NCBI RefSeq assembly: GCF_900236475.1
Contig: NZ_LT963352.1
Location: 992,001-1,056,000 of the forward strand
Origin: Streptomyces chartreusis NRRL 3882
GTDB taxonomy: Bacteria; Actinomycetota; Actinomycetes; Streptomycetales; Streptomycetaceae
Direction of reading: 5' to 3'
Length of the DNA: 64,000 nt
Below, one piece after another: positions 1 to 9,075 of this stretch. The notes under the pieces were generated by a model, which saw only the letters and a list, made by a program, of their open reading frames with translations, was not told where the DNA came from and made no database searches. The stretch's first letter is position 1. Every line of letters begins with the position of its first letter. A program made the translations under genes and the position numbers.

Positions 1-390
1 ACGCTGCGGTGGAGCAACTGCGGCCATCCCACCCCGCTGCTCATCCGCGACCAGCGGCTGCTCGTCGACGCCATGCGGCGCGAGCCGGAACCGCCGATGG
101 GGCTGCCCTCGCTGCTCGCCGCGCGGCGACGGCAGACGCACGAGATCCCGCTGAAGCCGGGTGACCGGGTCCTGATGTACACCGACGGGGTCACCGAGGC
201 CAGGGGGCCCGACGGCGCGGAGTTCGGGCTGGAGAAGTTCGCCGACTACATCATCCGGGCGACGGCCGCGGGCGAGCTGGCGCCCGAGACGCTGCGGCGC
301 CTCATCCACTCCATCCTCGACTCGTCCACCAGCCGGCTGCGGGACGACGCGACCATCCTCATGTTCGAGTGGTCGCCCCCGCCCCGGTGA
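1..390 (+). CDS. SpoIIE/PP2C-type serine phosphatase, C-terminal end (5' truncated by window)
   Basis: The reading frame is open from base 1 and ends in TGA at 388-390, so only the last 129 residues are present. They begin with the run LRWSNCGHPTPLLI and continue to MYTDGVTEARG and a final RDDATILMFEW. These are the metal-binding core strands of the PP2C family that includes SpoIIE and RsbU, phosphatases that dephosphorylate anti-anti-sigma factors. The upstream sensor domains are outside the window. It is separated by only 13 bp from the converging glycosylase gene. Family assignment is firm; the partner antagonist is unknown. Confidence 0.85.
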   Translation, partial: TLRWSNCGHPTPLLIRDQRLLVDAMRREPEPPMGLPSLLAARRRQTHEIPLKPGDRVLMYTDGVTEARGPDGAEFGLEKFADYIIRATAAGELAPETLRRLIHSILDSSTSRLRDDATILMFEWSPPPR

Positions 391-403
391 GGGCGGGGCC
401 GGG

Positions 404-1267
404 TCACTTCAGCAGCCGGGACATCCTGCGGTCCGCCAGCGGTTTGCCGCCCGTCTGGCAGGTCGGGCAGTACTGGAGCGAGGAGTCGCTGAAGGACACC
501 TCTCGGATGGTGTCGCCGCACACCGGGCAGGGCTCGCCGGTGCGGCCGTGCACGCGCAGGCCGCTCCTCTTCTCGGCCTTCAGCCTGCCGGCCGCAACGC
601 CCCGGGAGCGTTCGACCGCCTCGGTGAGCGTGTCGCGCAGGGCCGCGTACAGCCGCCCGGTCTCCTCCTCGCTCAGGGACGCGGCCAGCTTGAAGGGCGA
701 CATCCTCGCCGCGTGCAGGATCTCGTCGCTGTAGGCGTTGCCCACGCCCGCGATCAGGCCCTGGTCGCGCAACGCGCCCTTGAGCTGCCGCCGTTCACCG
801 GCCAGCAGCTCCGCGAGGCGCCGCTCGTCGAAGTCGTCGGCCAGCGGGTCCGGGCCGAGCCGGGCGATGCCCTGGACCTCCTGCGGGTCCGCCACGACGT
901 ACACCGCGAGCCGCTTCTGGGTGCCGGCCTCGGTCAGGTCGAAGCCGGCGCCGGTCTCCAGGGCCACGCGCAGCGCGAGGGGGCCCTTGCCGGGGCGGGG
1001 CGGGCCGTCGGGCAGGCGGTCCTTCCAGTGCAGCCAGCCGGCGCGGGCCAGGTGCGTCACGAAGTGCGGGCCGTCCGCGGTCCCGACGTCGAGGAACTTG
1101 CCGTACCGGCGTACGGTGGCGACCTCGTGGCCCTCCAGCGCGGACAGGGGCGGGTCGTACGTCTTCAGGACGCTGATCGCGACGGGCAGCACCCGCACGA
1201 TCTCGTGACCGACGAGGTGCTCGGTGAGGAAGTCCTTGAGCGCCTCGACCTCGGGGAGTTCCGGCAT
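404..1267 (-). CDS. Fpg/Nei family DNA glycosylase
   Basis: A 287-residue protein beginning MPELPEVE, which fixes the start: the proline left after Met removal is the Schiff-base nucleophile and the adjacent glutamate is catalytic in the Fpg/Nei family. An earlier in-frame start exists but would bury this N-terminus and destroy activity. The C-terminus has a Cys4 zinc finger (CPVC, 16 residues, CPTC). The family excises oxidised bases and nicks the abasic site during base-excision repair. Length matches actinobacterial Nei/Fpg paralogues (about 270-290). Whether it prefers 8-oxoguanine or oxidised pyrimidines cannot be told from the sequence. The next gene upstream, also on the minus strand, ends 22 bp away. 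Confidence 0.9.
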   Translation of the reverse strand: MPELPEVEALKDFLTEHLVGHEIVRVLPVAISVLKTYDPPLSALEGHEVATVRRYGKFLDVGTADGPHFVTHLARAGWLHWKDRLPDGPPRPGKGPLALRVALETGAGFDLTEAGTQKRLAVYVVADPQEVQGIARLGPDPLADDFDERRLAELLAGERRQLKGALRDQGLIAGVGNAYSDEILHAARMSPFKLAASLSEEETGRLYAALRDTLTEAVERSRGVAAGRLKAEKRSGLRVHGRTGEPCPVCGDTIREVSFSDSSLQYCPTCQTGGKPLADRRMSRLLK

Positions 1268-1289
1268 ACGTCCAGAGTGCCACGTGGGG

Positions 1290-3377
1290 TCATGCGCGGT
1301 CGGGCACCACGAACTCGCACCACACGGCCTTGCCGCCGCCGCGTGCCTCCACGCCCCACACGTCGGTGAGCAGCTCGACCAGCAGCAGGCCCCGTCCGGA
1401 GACGCCCGACTCGCCCGCCTCACGGCGGCGTGGCAGGGCGCTGGAGGAGTCCTCGACCTCGACGCGCAGCCTGCGCTCGGAGCCGGTGAGGGCCCGCAGG
1501 GTGACGATCGCGGAGCCCTCGGTGTGCATCAGGGCGTTGGTGATCAGTTCGTCGGCGACGAGTTCGATGTCGTCGGCGCGCTCTCGTGCTCCCCAGACGC
1601 CGACCGCGGTGCGGATCATGTGCCGGGCCTCGGCCAGGGCCGCCGGGTCGCCGGGGGCGACGTGGCGCTGGAGCCGCTGCCCGGACCGCGGGCTGTCCGG
1701 GCCTCGCCGGCGCAGCAGGAGCAGCGCCACGTCGTCGTCGCCGCCGCGTTCGGCGGCCACGTCGATGAGCCGGTCGGCGAGGTCCCGTACGTCGTCGGGG
1801 CCGGTGGCGACGAGCGCGGTGAGGGTGCGCATACCGTCGTCGAGGTCGGCGCCGGGTTGCTCCACCAGGCCGTCGGTGCACAGCAGCAGGGTCTCGCCCG
1901 GGTCCAGCTCCACGGTGCTCACCGGGTAGTCGAGGCGGCCGAACTCGGCGGACAGGCCGAGCGGCAGGCCGCCCGGGACGGTGACACGGCGGCAGGAGCC
2001 GTCGGTGTGCCGCACGAGCGGATCGATGTGACCGGCCCGGACCATCTGGAGCACGCCGGTGGACAGGTCGGCCTCCGCGTAGAGGCAGGTCGCGGAGCGG
2101 TCGGTGTCGAGTTCGTGCAGGAAGACGGAGGCGCGGGCCATCACGGTGGCCGGGGTGTGCCCCTCGGCGGCGTAGGCGCGCAGCACGATGCGCAACTGGC
2201 CCATGACCGCGGCCGCGTGCGTGTCGTGTCCCTGGACGTCGCCGATGACGGCGCCGACCCGGCCGCCGGGCAGCGGGATCAGGTCGTACCAGTCGCCGCC
2301 GATGTCCCGGCCGACGGAGCCGCCGATGGTGGCGGCGCGGTAGCGGACGGCGACGTCGGCCCCGGGCACGCTCGGGATGGTCCGGGGCAGCATGGCCTGC
2401 TGGAGACCCTGCGCCAGGTCCATCTCCTGCTCGTAGAACATGGCCCGCTGGAGGCTCTGCGCGATGCTGCTGCCGAGGGCGACGAGGATGTTGCGCTCCT
2501 CGGGGGTGAAGCCGCGCCGGTCGCTGTAGAGCAGGCCCATCGCGCCGATCGGCTGTGCCTGGACGATGAGCGGCAGATAGGCGGCCGACGTGATGTTCAG
2601 GTCGGTGATGTGCGGCCAGAGGATCGGGTAGCGCTCGGCGAACTCCTCCGGCGACTCGATGAAGCAGGGGCCGAGGGTGCGTACGGCCTCGCTCATCGGG
2701 TAGGGCTCGTCGATCCGGGTGATGCGGGTGCCGGGCACGAAGCTGTCCGAGGGTCCCTCGGCGACCAGGCGGATGCGGCCGGCCTCGACCAGGCCCATGA
2801 CCAGGCTGGTGGCGCCCAGGTGGGTGAGGCCGTGGGTGTCCTTGAGGGCGTCGATGACGTCCTGGACGGTGCGGGCGTGGGCGAGGGCGGCCGTGGTGAG
2901 TTCGACGACGCTGGTCTGCTGCCGGCGGGCCTCGTCCTGGGCGGCCTGGTCGCTGCGGGCCTCGCTCTCGGCGAGTTCCTGGGTGGCGTCCCGGACGATG
3001 CCGATGATGCGGCGGGGCCGTCCGGTTTCGTCGCGCCGGATGTAGCCCTGGGTGTGGGTCCAGCGCAGGGAGCCGTCGCGGCGGCGGATGCGGAAGTAGG
3101 CGCCGTAGTTCTCGCTGCCGTCCTTCAGTGCCTGGGAGACCGCGGTGTCCAGGCGCCGGGCCTCGCCGGGCGGGACGCGCTTGGAGAGCGTTCGGGGATG
3201 GTAATCGTACTCCTCGGGGCGCACGTCGAAGATGTCGTGGGCCTGGGCGTCCATCTGCATCAGGCCGGTGTCCAGATCCCAGTCGAAGCTGCCCATCCGG
3301 TTGAGCGCGAGGATCCGGTCCGGGTGGGCGGGCCAGTCGTCCGGGAGGGACAGGGCGCTCGCTCCCCGATCAGCCAT
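1290..3377 (-). CDS. PAS-GAF-SpoIIE phosphatase-HATPase multidomain regulator
   Basis: A 695-residue soluble protein. Order of domains: a PAS/PAC domain at about residues 25-140 (GSFDWDLDTG; RDGSLRWTHTQGYI), a GAF domain at about 160-320, a SpoIIE/PP2C phosphatase at about 325-545 (GGDWYDLIPLPGG; IGDVQGHD; LLLCTDGLVE), and a HATPase_c anti-sigma kinase-like domain at about 570-690 (ELVADELITNALMH; GRGLLLVELL). This is the common Streptomyces architecture in which one protein holds both the kinase-like and the phosphatase halves of a partner-switching module; the ligand of PAS and GAF is unknown. There are no transmembrane segments. It resembles the large protein at 50357-53167, which adds a membrane sensor. 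Confidence 0.92.
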   Translation of the reverse strand: MADRGASALSLPDDWPAHPDRILALNRMGSFDWDLDTGLMQMDAQAHDIFDVRPEEYDYHPRTLSKRVPPGEARRLDTAVSQALKDGSENYGAYFRIRRRDGSLRWTHTQGYIRRDETGRPRRIIGIVRDATQELAESEARSDQAAQDEARRQQTSVVELTTAALAHARTVQDVIDALKDTHGLTHLGATSLVMGLVEAGRIRLVAEGPSDSFVPGTRITRIDEPYPMSEAVRTLGPCFIESPEEFAERYPILWPHITDLNITSAAYLPLIVQAQPIGAMGLLYSDRRGFTPEERNILVALGSSIAQSLQRAMFYEQEMDLAQGLQQAMLPRTIPSVPGADVAVRYRAATIGGSVGRDIGGDWYDLIPLPGGRVGAVIGDVQGHDTHAAAVMGQLRIVLRAYAAEGHTPATVMARASVFLHELDTDRSATCLYAEADLSTGVLQMVRAGHIDPLVRHTDGSCRRVTVPGGLPLGLSAEFGRLDYPVSTVELDPGETLLLCTDGLVEQPGADLDDGMRTLTALVATGPDDVRDLADRLIDVAAERGGDDDVALLLLRRRGPDSPRSGQRLQRHVAPGDPAALAEARHMIRTAVGVWGARERADDIELVADELITNALMHTEGSAIVTLRALTGSERRLRVEVEDSSSALPRRREAGESGVSGRGLLLVELLTDVWGVEARGGGKAVWCEFVVPDRA

Positions 3378-3454
3378 GGGCCCACCTTGCCAGGATTCGT
3401 CCGATTCTTCGACCGGATGTGCTGAGTTTACGGGCCGCTCCGCCGAACCGGCCC

Positions 3455-4624
3455 TCAGTTACCGAAGACGTCCGTGGGGCTGCCGAGGATGCTGTCGGCG
3501 GCCCGGTCGTCGGGAATCAGCCCGGCTCCGTCGGGCGGATCGGGGCCGTCCGGCACGGCGTCGGGGCCGACCTCGTCGACGTCGGGGCCGCCGAAGTCTT
3601 CGGGGGACGCTTCGTCGGGCAGCGGGCCGGCGCCGTCGGCCGGTGGTGGGTCCATGGCGGTGACCGGAGGGCTCACGTCACTCGGGGAGCTCGTGTCCCA
3701 AGAGGACGCGCTGTCCAGGCGCGGGGAGACACCGGACTCGGGCGACGTGCCGCCGGGCTCGCGCGGGACGAGGGGCTCGCGCGGGACGGCGGCCGGTGGC
3801 TCGGACGGCGCCGGCGTCGGCGCCGGGGGGTTGGTCGCCCAGACCGGTGGAGGCAGGGCCCGGTCGTGGCGTACGTCGTGGCCGGTGCGCCGTTCGATCC
3901 ACCTGCGGGTGGCGGCGTCGACGATCGTGAAGGTGGTGATCACCTGCGGGGCCGGGGTCACGACGACGACCCGGCCGGGCCGGTAGCCGGGCCAGGGGGT
4001 GCCCTCGGTGTGCGGCGTGCCGCTCGGCGTCACCGGCGGGCGGAGCGGGTTGCCGCAGGCGCACCGGACGCGCGGCACGCCCCGGTCGTCGACCAGCACG
4101 GCGGTGCCCGCCTGGAGGACGGCCTGACGGCCGACGGCCCGGCCGGCGCGGAAGCCGTGGTCGGTGACGCGGGTGTCGGCGCGCAGCACCACCGGGGTGA
4201 GTCCGCGCAGGTGGTCCGGGACGGACGCCGGGGAGACGCCCGCGACCCGGGCGAAGGCGCGCGTCCTCGCCGGTTCGCGGGTGAGGTGGCCGATCTGCCG
4301 GGCGACGTCGCAGCTGCCGGTCCGCTCGGTCCCGCCGTACAGGCCGGGTGTTCCGCCGGAGAGCGAGCGCAGGCCGCTCAGGCCGGCGGAGACCCGGGCG
4401 GCGCCGCCCGGGCTGACCGTCGCAGGCGTTCGTGGTGTGGGGGACGGGGTAACCGTCGTGGTGGCCGTGGAGTCCGTGAAGGGGTTCGGCCCCTGGGCCG
4501 CGGCCGGCTGGAGGAAGAGGGCCCCGTCCGCTCCTGCGGCGTCGCCATCGCCGCCGCAGCCCGAGAGGAGGAGCGCCGCAAAGAGCGCGCAGGCCGTGAC
4601 GAAGGTCCCGGTAGGTGTCCGCAC
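3455..4624 (-). CDS. DUF6777-type lipoprotein with proline/aspartate-rich tail
   Basis: A 389-residue protein with a lipoprotein signal (hydrophobic segment ending LLLSGCGG, lipidated Cys near residue 23). The mature part starts with LFLQPAAAQGPNPFTDST, which I recall as the hallmark of the Streptomyces DUF6777 family, and contains conserved cysteines in the CACGNPL segment near residue 185. The last 120 residues are low-complexity, rich in Pro, Asp, Gly and Ser, and probably span the wall. No enzymatic function can be assigned. The gene is divergent from the lipase-maturation-factor gene at 4766 across about 140 bp that should hold both promoters. Confidence 0.75.
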   Translation of the reverse strand: MRTPTGTFVTACALFAALLLSGCGGDGDAAGADGALFLQPAAAQGPNPFTDSTATTTVTPSPTPRTPATVSPGGAARVSAGLSGLRSLSGGTPGLYGGTERTGSCDVARQIGHLTREPARTRAFARVAGVSPASVPDHLRGLTPVVLRADTRVTDHGFRAGRAVGRQAVLQAGTAVLVDDRGVPRVRCACGNPLRPPVTPSGTPHTEGTPWPGYRPGRVVVVTPAPQVITTFTIVDAATRRWIERRTGHDVRHDRALPPPVWATNPPAPTPAPSEPPAAVPREPLVPREPGGTSPESGVSPRLDSASSWDTSSPSDVSPPVTAMDPPPADGAGPLPDEASPEDFGGPDVDEVGPDAVPDGPDPPDGAGLIPDDRAADSILGSPTDVFGN

Positions 4625-4765
4625 CTCGCCCTCCAGATCACTTCGTCACATATGCGGCAACGCGTCACTATTGTTTGCTTCGCTCACTCGGGTTACGCAA
4701 CCGGAGCGGTGGTACGCAGAGCGTGACACCCGGGTCCGGCGCCGCACTGGGAGGAACGGACGGCC

Positions 4766-6187
4766 GTGGACTGGTTCACCGCATCCGACTACTGGCTGAG
4801 CCGGCTGGTCTTCCAGCGGGCGCTGGCCGCCGTCTACCTCGTCGGCTTCCTGACGGCCGCGCTGCAGTTCCGCGCGCTGATCGGGCAGCGCGGCATGCTG
4901 CCGGTGCCGCGGTTCGTCGAGCGGGTGCCGTTCAAGCGGGCGCCGAGCCTGTTCCAGTTGCACTACTCGGACCCTTTCTTCGCTGTCTGCGCGTGGGCGG
5001 GCTGCGCGGTGTCGGCTGCGCTGCTGGCCGGGCTCGACTCACTGCTGCCCCTGTGGGGCGGCATGCTGCTGTGGCTGGTGCCCTGGGCGCTGTACCTGTC
5101 GATCGTCAACGTCGGGCAGACCTGGTACTCGTTCGGCTGGGAGTCACTGCTGCTGGAGGTCGGCTTCCTGGCGGTGTTCCTCGGCAACGACGAGGTGGCG
5201 CCGCCCTTGGTCGTGCTGTTCCTGCTGCGGTGGATCCTGTTCCGCGTGGAGTTCGGCGCGGGGCTGATCAAGATGCGCGGCGACGAGTGCTGGCGGAAGC
5301 TGACGTGCCTGGACCACCATCACGAGACGCAGCCGATGCCGGGCCCGCTGAGCTGGTTCTTCCACCATCTGCCCAAGCCCCTGCACCGGGTCGAGGTGGC
5401 CGCGAACCACTTCACGCAACTCGTGGTGCCCTTCCTGCTGTTCACCCCGCAGCCGGTCGCGACGGCCGCCGCCGCGCTGATGATCGTCACCCAGCTGTGG
5501 CTGGTGCTGTCGGGCAACTTCTCCTGGCTGAACTGGATCACGATCGTGCTGGCCCTGTCGGCGGTGGAGTTCCCGGGCGATCCGCCGTCGGTGCCCGACG
5601 CGCCGCTCTGGTACGAGGTCGTGGTCCTCGCGGTCGCCGCGCTGCTGGTGGGGCTCAGCTACCACCCGGTCCGCAACATGATCTCCCGGCGCCAGATCAT
5701 GAACCGCTCCTTCGACCCGCTCCATCTGGTCAACACCTACGGGGCGTTCGGCAGCGTCGGCCGGGTCCGCTACGAGGTGGTCGTCGAGGGCACGGCCGAC
5801 GACGTACCGCGCGAGGACTCGGACTGGCGGGAGTACGAGTTCAAGGGCAAGCCCGGTGATCCCCGGCGCTGGCCGCGCCAGTTCGCGCCGTACCATCTGC
5901 GGCTCGACTGGATGATGTGGTTCGCGGCCCTCTCCCCCGCGTACGCCGGCTCGTGGTTCGGCGCCCTGGTGGAGCGGTTGCTGGAGAACGACCGCGACAC
6001 CCTGAAGCTGCTGCGCCGTTCCCCGTTCCCGCCGGACGGGCCCCCGCGGTACGTGCGCGCCCGCCTGTTCCGTTACCGCTACACGACCTGGCGCGAGCTG
6101 CGGGAGACGGGCGCGTGCTGGGAGCGGACGTACGTACGGGAGTACCTGCCGCCGACGCGGCTGGCGGCGACCGCTCAGAGGTCGTAG
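4766..6187 (+). CDS. Lipase maturation factor (LMF1-like) family membrane protein
   Basis: A 473-residue polytopic membrane protein starting at a GTG that is preceded by GGGAGGAACGG at a good distance. It shows five or more hydrophobic helices before residue 310, followed by a soluble C-terminal part with GEFKGKPGD-like and PRQFAPYHLRLDWMMWFAAL segments, the most conserved block of the LMF family. In vertebrates LMF1 is an endoplasmic reticulum factor for lipase folding; bacterial members are uncharacterised and may act on exported proteins at the membrane. It overlaps the 3' end of the converging lactonase gene by 13 bp. Family certain, role unknown. Confidence 0.88.
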   Translation: MDWFTASDYWLSRLVFQRALAAVYLVGFLTAALQFRALIGQRGMLPVPRFVERVPFKRAPSLFQLHYSDPFFAVCAWAGCAVSAALLAGLDSLLPLWGGMLLWLVPWALYLSIVNVGQTWYSFGWESLLLEVGFLAVFLGNDEVAPPLVVLFLLRWILFRVEFGAGLIKMRGDECWRKLTCLDHHHETQPMPGPLSWFFHHLPKPLHRVEVAANHFTQLVVPFLLFTPQPVATAAAALMIVTQLWLVLSGNFSWLNWITIVLALSAVEFPGDPPSVPDAPLWYEVVVLAVAALLVGLSYHPVRNMISRRQIMNRSFDPLHLVNTYGAFGSVGRVRYEVVVEGTADDVPREDSDWREYEFKGKPGDPRRWPRQFAPYHLRLDWMMWFAALSPAYAGSWFGALVERLLENDRDTLKLLRRSPFPPDGPPRYVRARLFRYRYTTWRELRETGACWERTYVREYLPPTRLAATAQRS

Positions 6188-7002
6188 ACGCGGGTGGCGG
6201 TCGCCTCGAAGATCTGCGCGTGGTCCCGCGGGTCGGTCAGCCGGCGTGTGGCGTCCAGGATGTCGCCATAGGTCGCCGCGAGGGTGCACACCGGCCAGTC
6301 CGAGCCGAACATCAGGCGGTCAGGGCCGAAGGCCTCCAGCACGACGTCGGCGTACGGGCGCAGGTCGTCGATCGTCCAGGACGCGAGGTCGGCTTCGGTG
6401 ACCATGCCGGAGAGCTTGCAGACGGTGTGGGGCAGCGCGGCGAGGGCGCGGAGGCCGGACGCCCAGGGTTCGAGGGCGCCGGAGGCGATGGGCGGCTTGC
6501 CCAAGTGGTCCAGGACGAAGGTGAGCCGAGGAAGGGATGCGGCCGCCTTGGCGCAGGCCGGGAGCTGGTGGGGCAGCACGACCAGGTCGTACACCAGCCC
6601 GGCGTCGGCCACGGCGGCCAGGCCCCGGCGTACGTCCGGACGCAGCAGCCACTTGGGATCCGGCTCCCCCTGGACCTGGTGCCGGATGCCCTTGAGGTAC
6701 CGCCCGCCGGGCAGTTCGCGCAGCCGGGCCAGCTCGTCGGCCACGTCGGGGCGGGTGAGGTCGGTCCAGCCGACGACCCCGGCGATCAGCTCGTGACCCT
6801 CGGCCAGGGCCAGGAACTCCGGTGTCTCCTCGGGCACGGTGACGGTCTGGACGAGGACGGTGCGGTCGACGCCCGCCGCGCGGGCCTCGGCCGCCAGATC
6901 CTGCACCGTGAAATCACGCCGGATCGGGCTGCCTTCCGCGATCCAGTCCTGGTCCCGCACGGACAGGTCCCAGACGTGGTGGTGGGCGTCGACCACTGTC
7001 AT
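6175..7002 (-). CDS. Amidohydrolase-family sugar lactonase (probable L-fuconolactonase)
   Basis: A 275-residue TIM-barrel amidohydrolase. The start MTVVDAHHHVWD carries the HxH metal motif; further signatures are the HQVQGEPD segment, LDHLGKP and MFGSDWPVC near the C-terminus, all typical of the COG3618 lactonases. It is the last gene of the deoxyhexose operon; its ATG overlaps the TGA of the mutarotase (ATGA). In the oxidative L-fucose route the aldose dehydrogenase makes a lactone that this enzyme would open to L-fuconate. A longer upstream start exists but has no family support. L-rhamnonolactonase is an alternative. Confidence 0.87.
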   Translation of the reverse strand: MTVVDAHHHVWDLSVRDQDWIAEGSPIRRDFTVQDLAAEARAAGVDRTVLVQTVTVPEETPEFLALAEGHELIAGVVGWTDLTRPDVADELARLRELPGGRYLKGIRHQVQGEPDPKWLLRPDVRRGLAAVADAGLVYDLVVLPHQLPACAKAAASLPRLTFVLDHLGKPPIASGALEPWASGLRALAALPHTVCKLSGMVTEADLASWTIDDLRPYADVVLEAFGPDRLMFGSDWPVCTLAATYGDILDATRRLTDPRDHAQIFEATATRVYDL

Positions 7003-7316
7003 GCCGGCAGCTCCCAGACCACGGGCAGGCCGGCGTCCGCGCCCTCGCCGGAGTAGTCGTGCACCACCTCCAGCAGTTCGGCCATCCGCGCCTGCCAGGC
7101 GACGTTGACCGGCAGTTTCTCCAGCTCGGCGAGGAGACGGGCGTAGTCCTCGCACTCCAGGACGTGGAACAGGTCGGTGCCGCTGCGCCAGATCGTCCAG
7201 GAGGTGGCGCCGGCGGCGCGGATGGCGTCGGTGAGCTCCTCGGGCACCTCTCGGTGGGCGGCTTCGTAGGCGGCGATCCGGTCGGCGCGGACCTTGGTGT
7301 GCAGGGCGACTCTCAT
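6999..7316 (-). CDS. L-rhamnose mutarotase-family protein (sugar anomer mutarotase)
   Basis: A 105-residue protein of the RhaM/DUF718 fold: MRVALHTKVRADRIAAYEAAH at the N-terminus (here split for brevity), a central SWTIWRSGTDLFHVLE block, and a C-terminal tryptophan-containing tail. The family interconverts alpha and beta anomers of 6-deoxysugars, feeding the anomer used by the dehydrogenase. It overlaps both neighbours by 4 bp (ATGA), so it is translationally coupled to the aldo/keto reductase upstream and the lactonase downstream. The context points to L-fucose rather than to the phosphorylated rhamnose route. Confidence 0.88.
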   Translation of the reverse strand: MRVALHTKVRADRIAAYEAAHREVPEELTDAIRAAGATSWTIWRSGTDLFHVLECEDYARLLAELEKLPVNVAWQARMAELLEVVHDYSGEGADAGLPVVWELPA

Positions 7317-8323
7317 GACGGCTCCTTGGCCGGCGCCTCGGGCGACTCCTCGGCGGGGACGGGGGCGTCCGCGGGCAGCAGGCCCTTGGCGCGCAGGTCC
7401 TGCCAGAACCCGGCGGGCACGCGGGCGGCGAACTGGTGGGCGCAGTCGCGGACTTCGTGCGCCGAGCGGGCTCCGACGAGGACGCTCGCGACGGCCGGGT
7501 GGGCGGCGCAGAAGGCCAGGGCGGCGGCGCGCAGCGTGGTGCCGTGGCGGTGGGCGACGGACTTCAGGCGCAGCGCCCGCTGGACCAGGTCGGAGGGTGC
7601 GACGGTGTAGTTGTACTTCGCGCCCGGCTGCGGGTTCGCCAGCAGGCCGGAGTTGAAGGCGCCGCCGATGACGACGGACGTTCCGCGTTCGTGGGCGGCG
7701 GGCAGCAGGCCGGTGAGGGCGCTCTGGTCCAGCAGGGTGTAGCGGCCGGCGCACAGCACCACGTCGACGTCGGTGTCGCGGACGAAGCGGGTGAGCATCT
7801 CCGCCTGGTTCATCCCGGCGCCGATCGCCCCGACCACGCCTTCCGAGCGGAGCTTCTCCAGCGCCGGGTAACCCTCGCGGAAGGCCCACTCGGCGTGCTC
7901 GTCCGGGTCGTGGAGGTAGACGACGTCGACCCGGTCGAGGCCCAGGCGTTCCAGGCTGGACTCCAGGGTGCGGCGGATGCCGTCGGCGCTGAAGTCCCAG
8001 ACGCGCCGGTGGGCGGCGGGCACGGCGAAGCCGTTGGCCAGGTCGTCGCCGGTGCCGTCCGCGGGCTCCAGGCGGCGGCCCACCTTGGTGGAGATCGTGT
8101 ACTGCTCGCGGGGGTGGTCGCGCAGGGCGGCGCCGAGGCGGCGCTCGGACAGGCCGAGGCCGTAGTGCGGGGCGGTGTCGAAGTAGCGGATGCCCCGCTG
8201 CCAGGCGGCCTCCACGGCCTCGTGGGCCTGTGCCTCGCCGACCTCGGTGTACAGGTTGCCGATCGCGGCCGCGCCGAAGGACAGGGCGCTGACCTCGACG
8301 CCGCTGCCGCCGAGCCGGTTCAC
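7313..8323 (-). CDS. Aldo/keto reductase (D-threo-aldose / L-fucose 1-dehydrogenase type)
   Basis: A 336-residue AKR. I chose the GTG at 8323 because it overlaps the upstream stop as GTGA and gives the family N-terminus [17 protein letters not shown]; the longer frame runs through the preceding SDR gene. The catalytic tetrad is visible: Asp/Tyr in YFDTAPHYG, Lys in ISTKVGRRL and His in VVYLHDPDEH. The ending SVLVGARSAHEV is typical of the D-threo-aldose 1-dehydrogenase group, which oxidises L-fucose at C1 to the lactone with NAD(P)+. It sits between the SDR and the mutarotase in the operon. The last 20 residues are Pro/Glu/Ala-rich. Confidence 0.88.
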   Translation of the reverse strand: MNRLGGSGVEVSALSFGAAAIGNLYTEVGEAQAHEAVEAAWQRGIRYFDTAPHYGLGLSERRLGAALRDHPREQYTISTKVGRRLEPADGTGDDLANGFAVPAAHRRVWDFSADGIRRTLESSLERLGLDRVDVVYLHDPDEHAEWAFREGYPALEKLRSEGVVGAIGAGMNQAEMLTRFVRDTDVDVVLCAGRYTLLDQSALTGLLPAAHERGTSVVIGGAFNSGLLANPQPGAKYNYTVAPSDLVQRALRLKSVAHRHGTTLRAAALAFCAAHPAVASVLVGARSAHEVRDCAHQFAARVPAGFWQDLRAKGLLPADAPVPAEESPEAPAKEPS

Positions 8324-9075
8324 CGGGTCACCGGGCGCAGCCGCAGGCCCTGCATGCCGCCGTCGACGGCGAGCGAGGTGCCCGTGGTGGCGCCGGACAG
8401 GGGGCTCGCCAGGTAGGCGATGGCGCCCGCGACCTCGTCGGCGCCGACCAGGCGGCCGGTGGGCTGGCGGGCCTGCAGAGCGGCGCGTTCGGCGGCCGGG
8501 TCGGGCGCGGCGTCGAGGAGGCGGCCGACCCATGGCGTGTCGACCGTGCCCGGGTTGACGCAGTTGACGCGGATGCCCTCGCGCACGTGGTCGGCGGCCA
8601 TGGCGAGGGTCAGCGCGTACACGGCGCCCTTGGTGGCGCTGTACAGGGCGCGTTGCGGCAGGCCCGCGGTGGCCGCGATGGAGCAGGTGTTGACGATCGA
8701 CGCGTGCGCGGAGGCGCGCAGGTGGGGCAGGCAGGCGCGGGTGGTGCGGACCATGCCGACGACGTTGACGTCGTAGACGCGGTGCCAGTCGTCGTCGGAG
8801 TTGTCCTCGACGGTGCCCTGGGCGCCGGTGCCCGCGTTGTTGACCAGGACGTCCAGCCCGCCGAGGTCGGCGACCGCCGCCGCGACGGCCTCGCGCACGG
8901 ACGCGTCGTCGGTGACGTCCGCGCGGTAGGCCAGCAGCGGCTTGTCGACCGGTGACGGGTCCAGGTCGAGGACGGCGACCTGGGCGCCGCGCTCGGCCAG
9001 GAGTTCCGCGGTCGCCCGGCCGATGCCGGAGGCGCCGCCCGTCACCAGGGCCCTGATGCCCTCGAAGTCGCTCAT
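8320..9075 (-). CDS. SDR-family dehydrogenase (probable 2-keto-3-deoxy-L-fuconate dehydrogenase)
   Basis: A 251-residue classical short-chain dehydrogenase: cofactor loop [10 protein letters not shown] near residue 11, NNAG at about 85, Ser of the active site in [10 protein letters not shown] and YxxxK as YSATKGA, and the C-terminal [14 protein letters not shown]. Asp at the end of beta-2 (VLDLD) predicts NAD(H). By position directly after the dehydratase and before the aldose dehydrogenase it should oxidise 2-keto-3-deoxy-L-fuconate to the 2,4-diketo product. Both ends overlap neighbours by 4 bp. The hydrolase that would split the diketo acid is not in the operon. Confidence 0.88.
   Translation of the reverse strand: MSDFEGIRALVTGGASGIGRATAELLAERGAQVAVLDLDPSPVDKPLLAYRADVTDDASVREAVAAAVADLGGLDVLVNNAGTGAQGTVEDNSDDDWHRVYDVNVVGMVRTTRACLPHLRASAHASIVNTCSIAATAGLPQRALYSATKGAVYALTLAMAADHVREGIRVNCVNPGTVDTPWVGRLLDAAPDPAAERAALQARQPTGRLVGADEVAGAIAYLASPLSGATTGTSLAVDGGMQGLRLRPVTR

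Noticed and set aside
1224..3425. Long open frame on the plus strand opposite the SpoIIE regulator
   Set aside because: It is antisense to a multidomain gene with clear motifs; long antisense frames are expected at this GC content and its product is compositionally biased.
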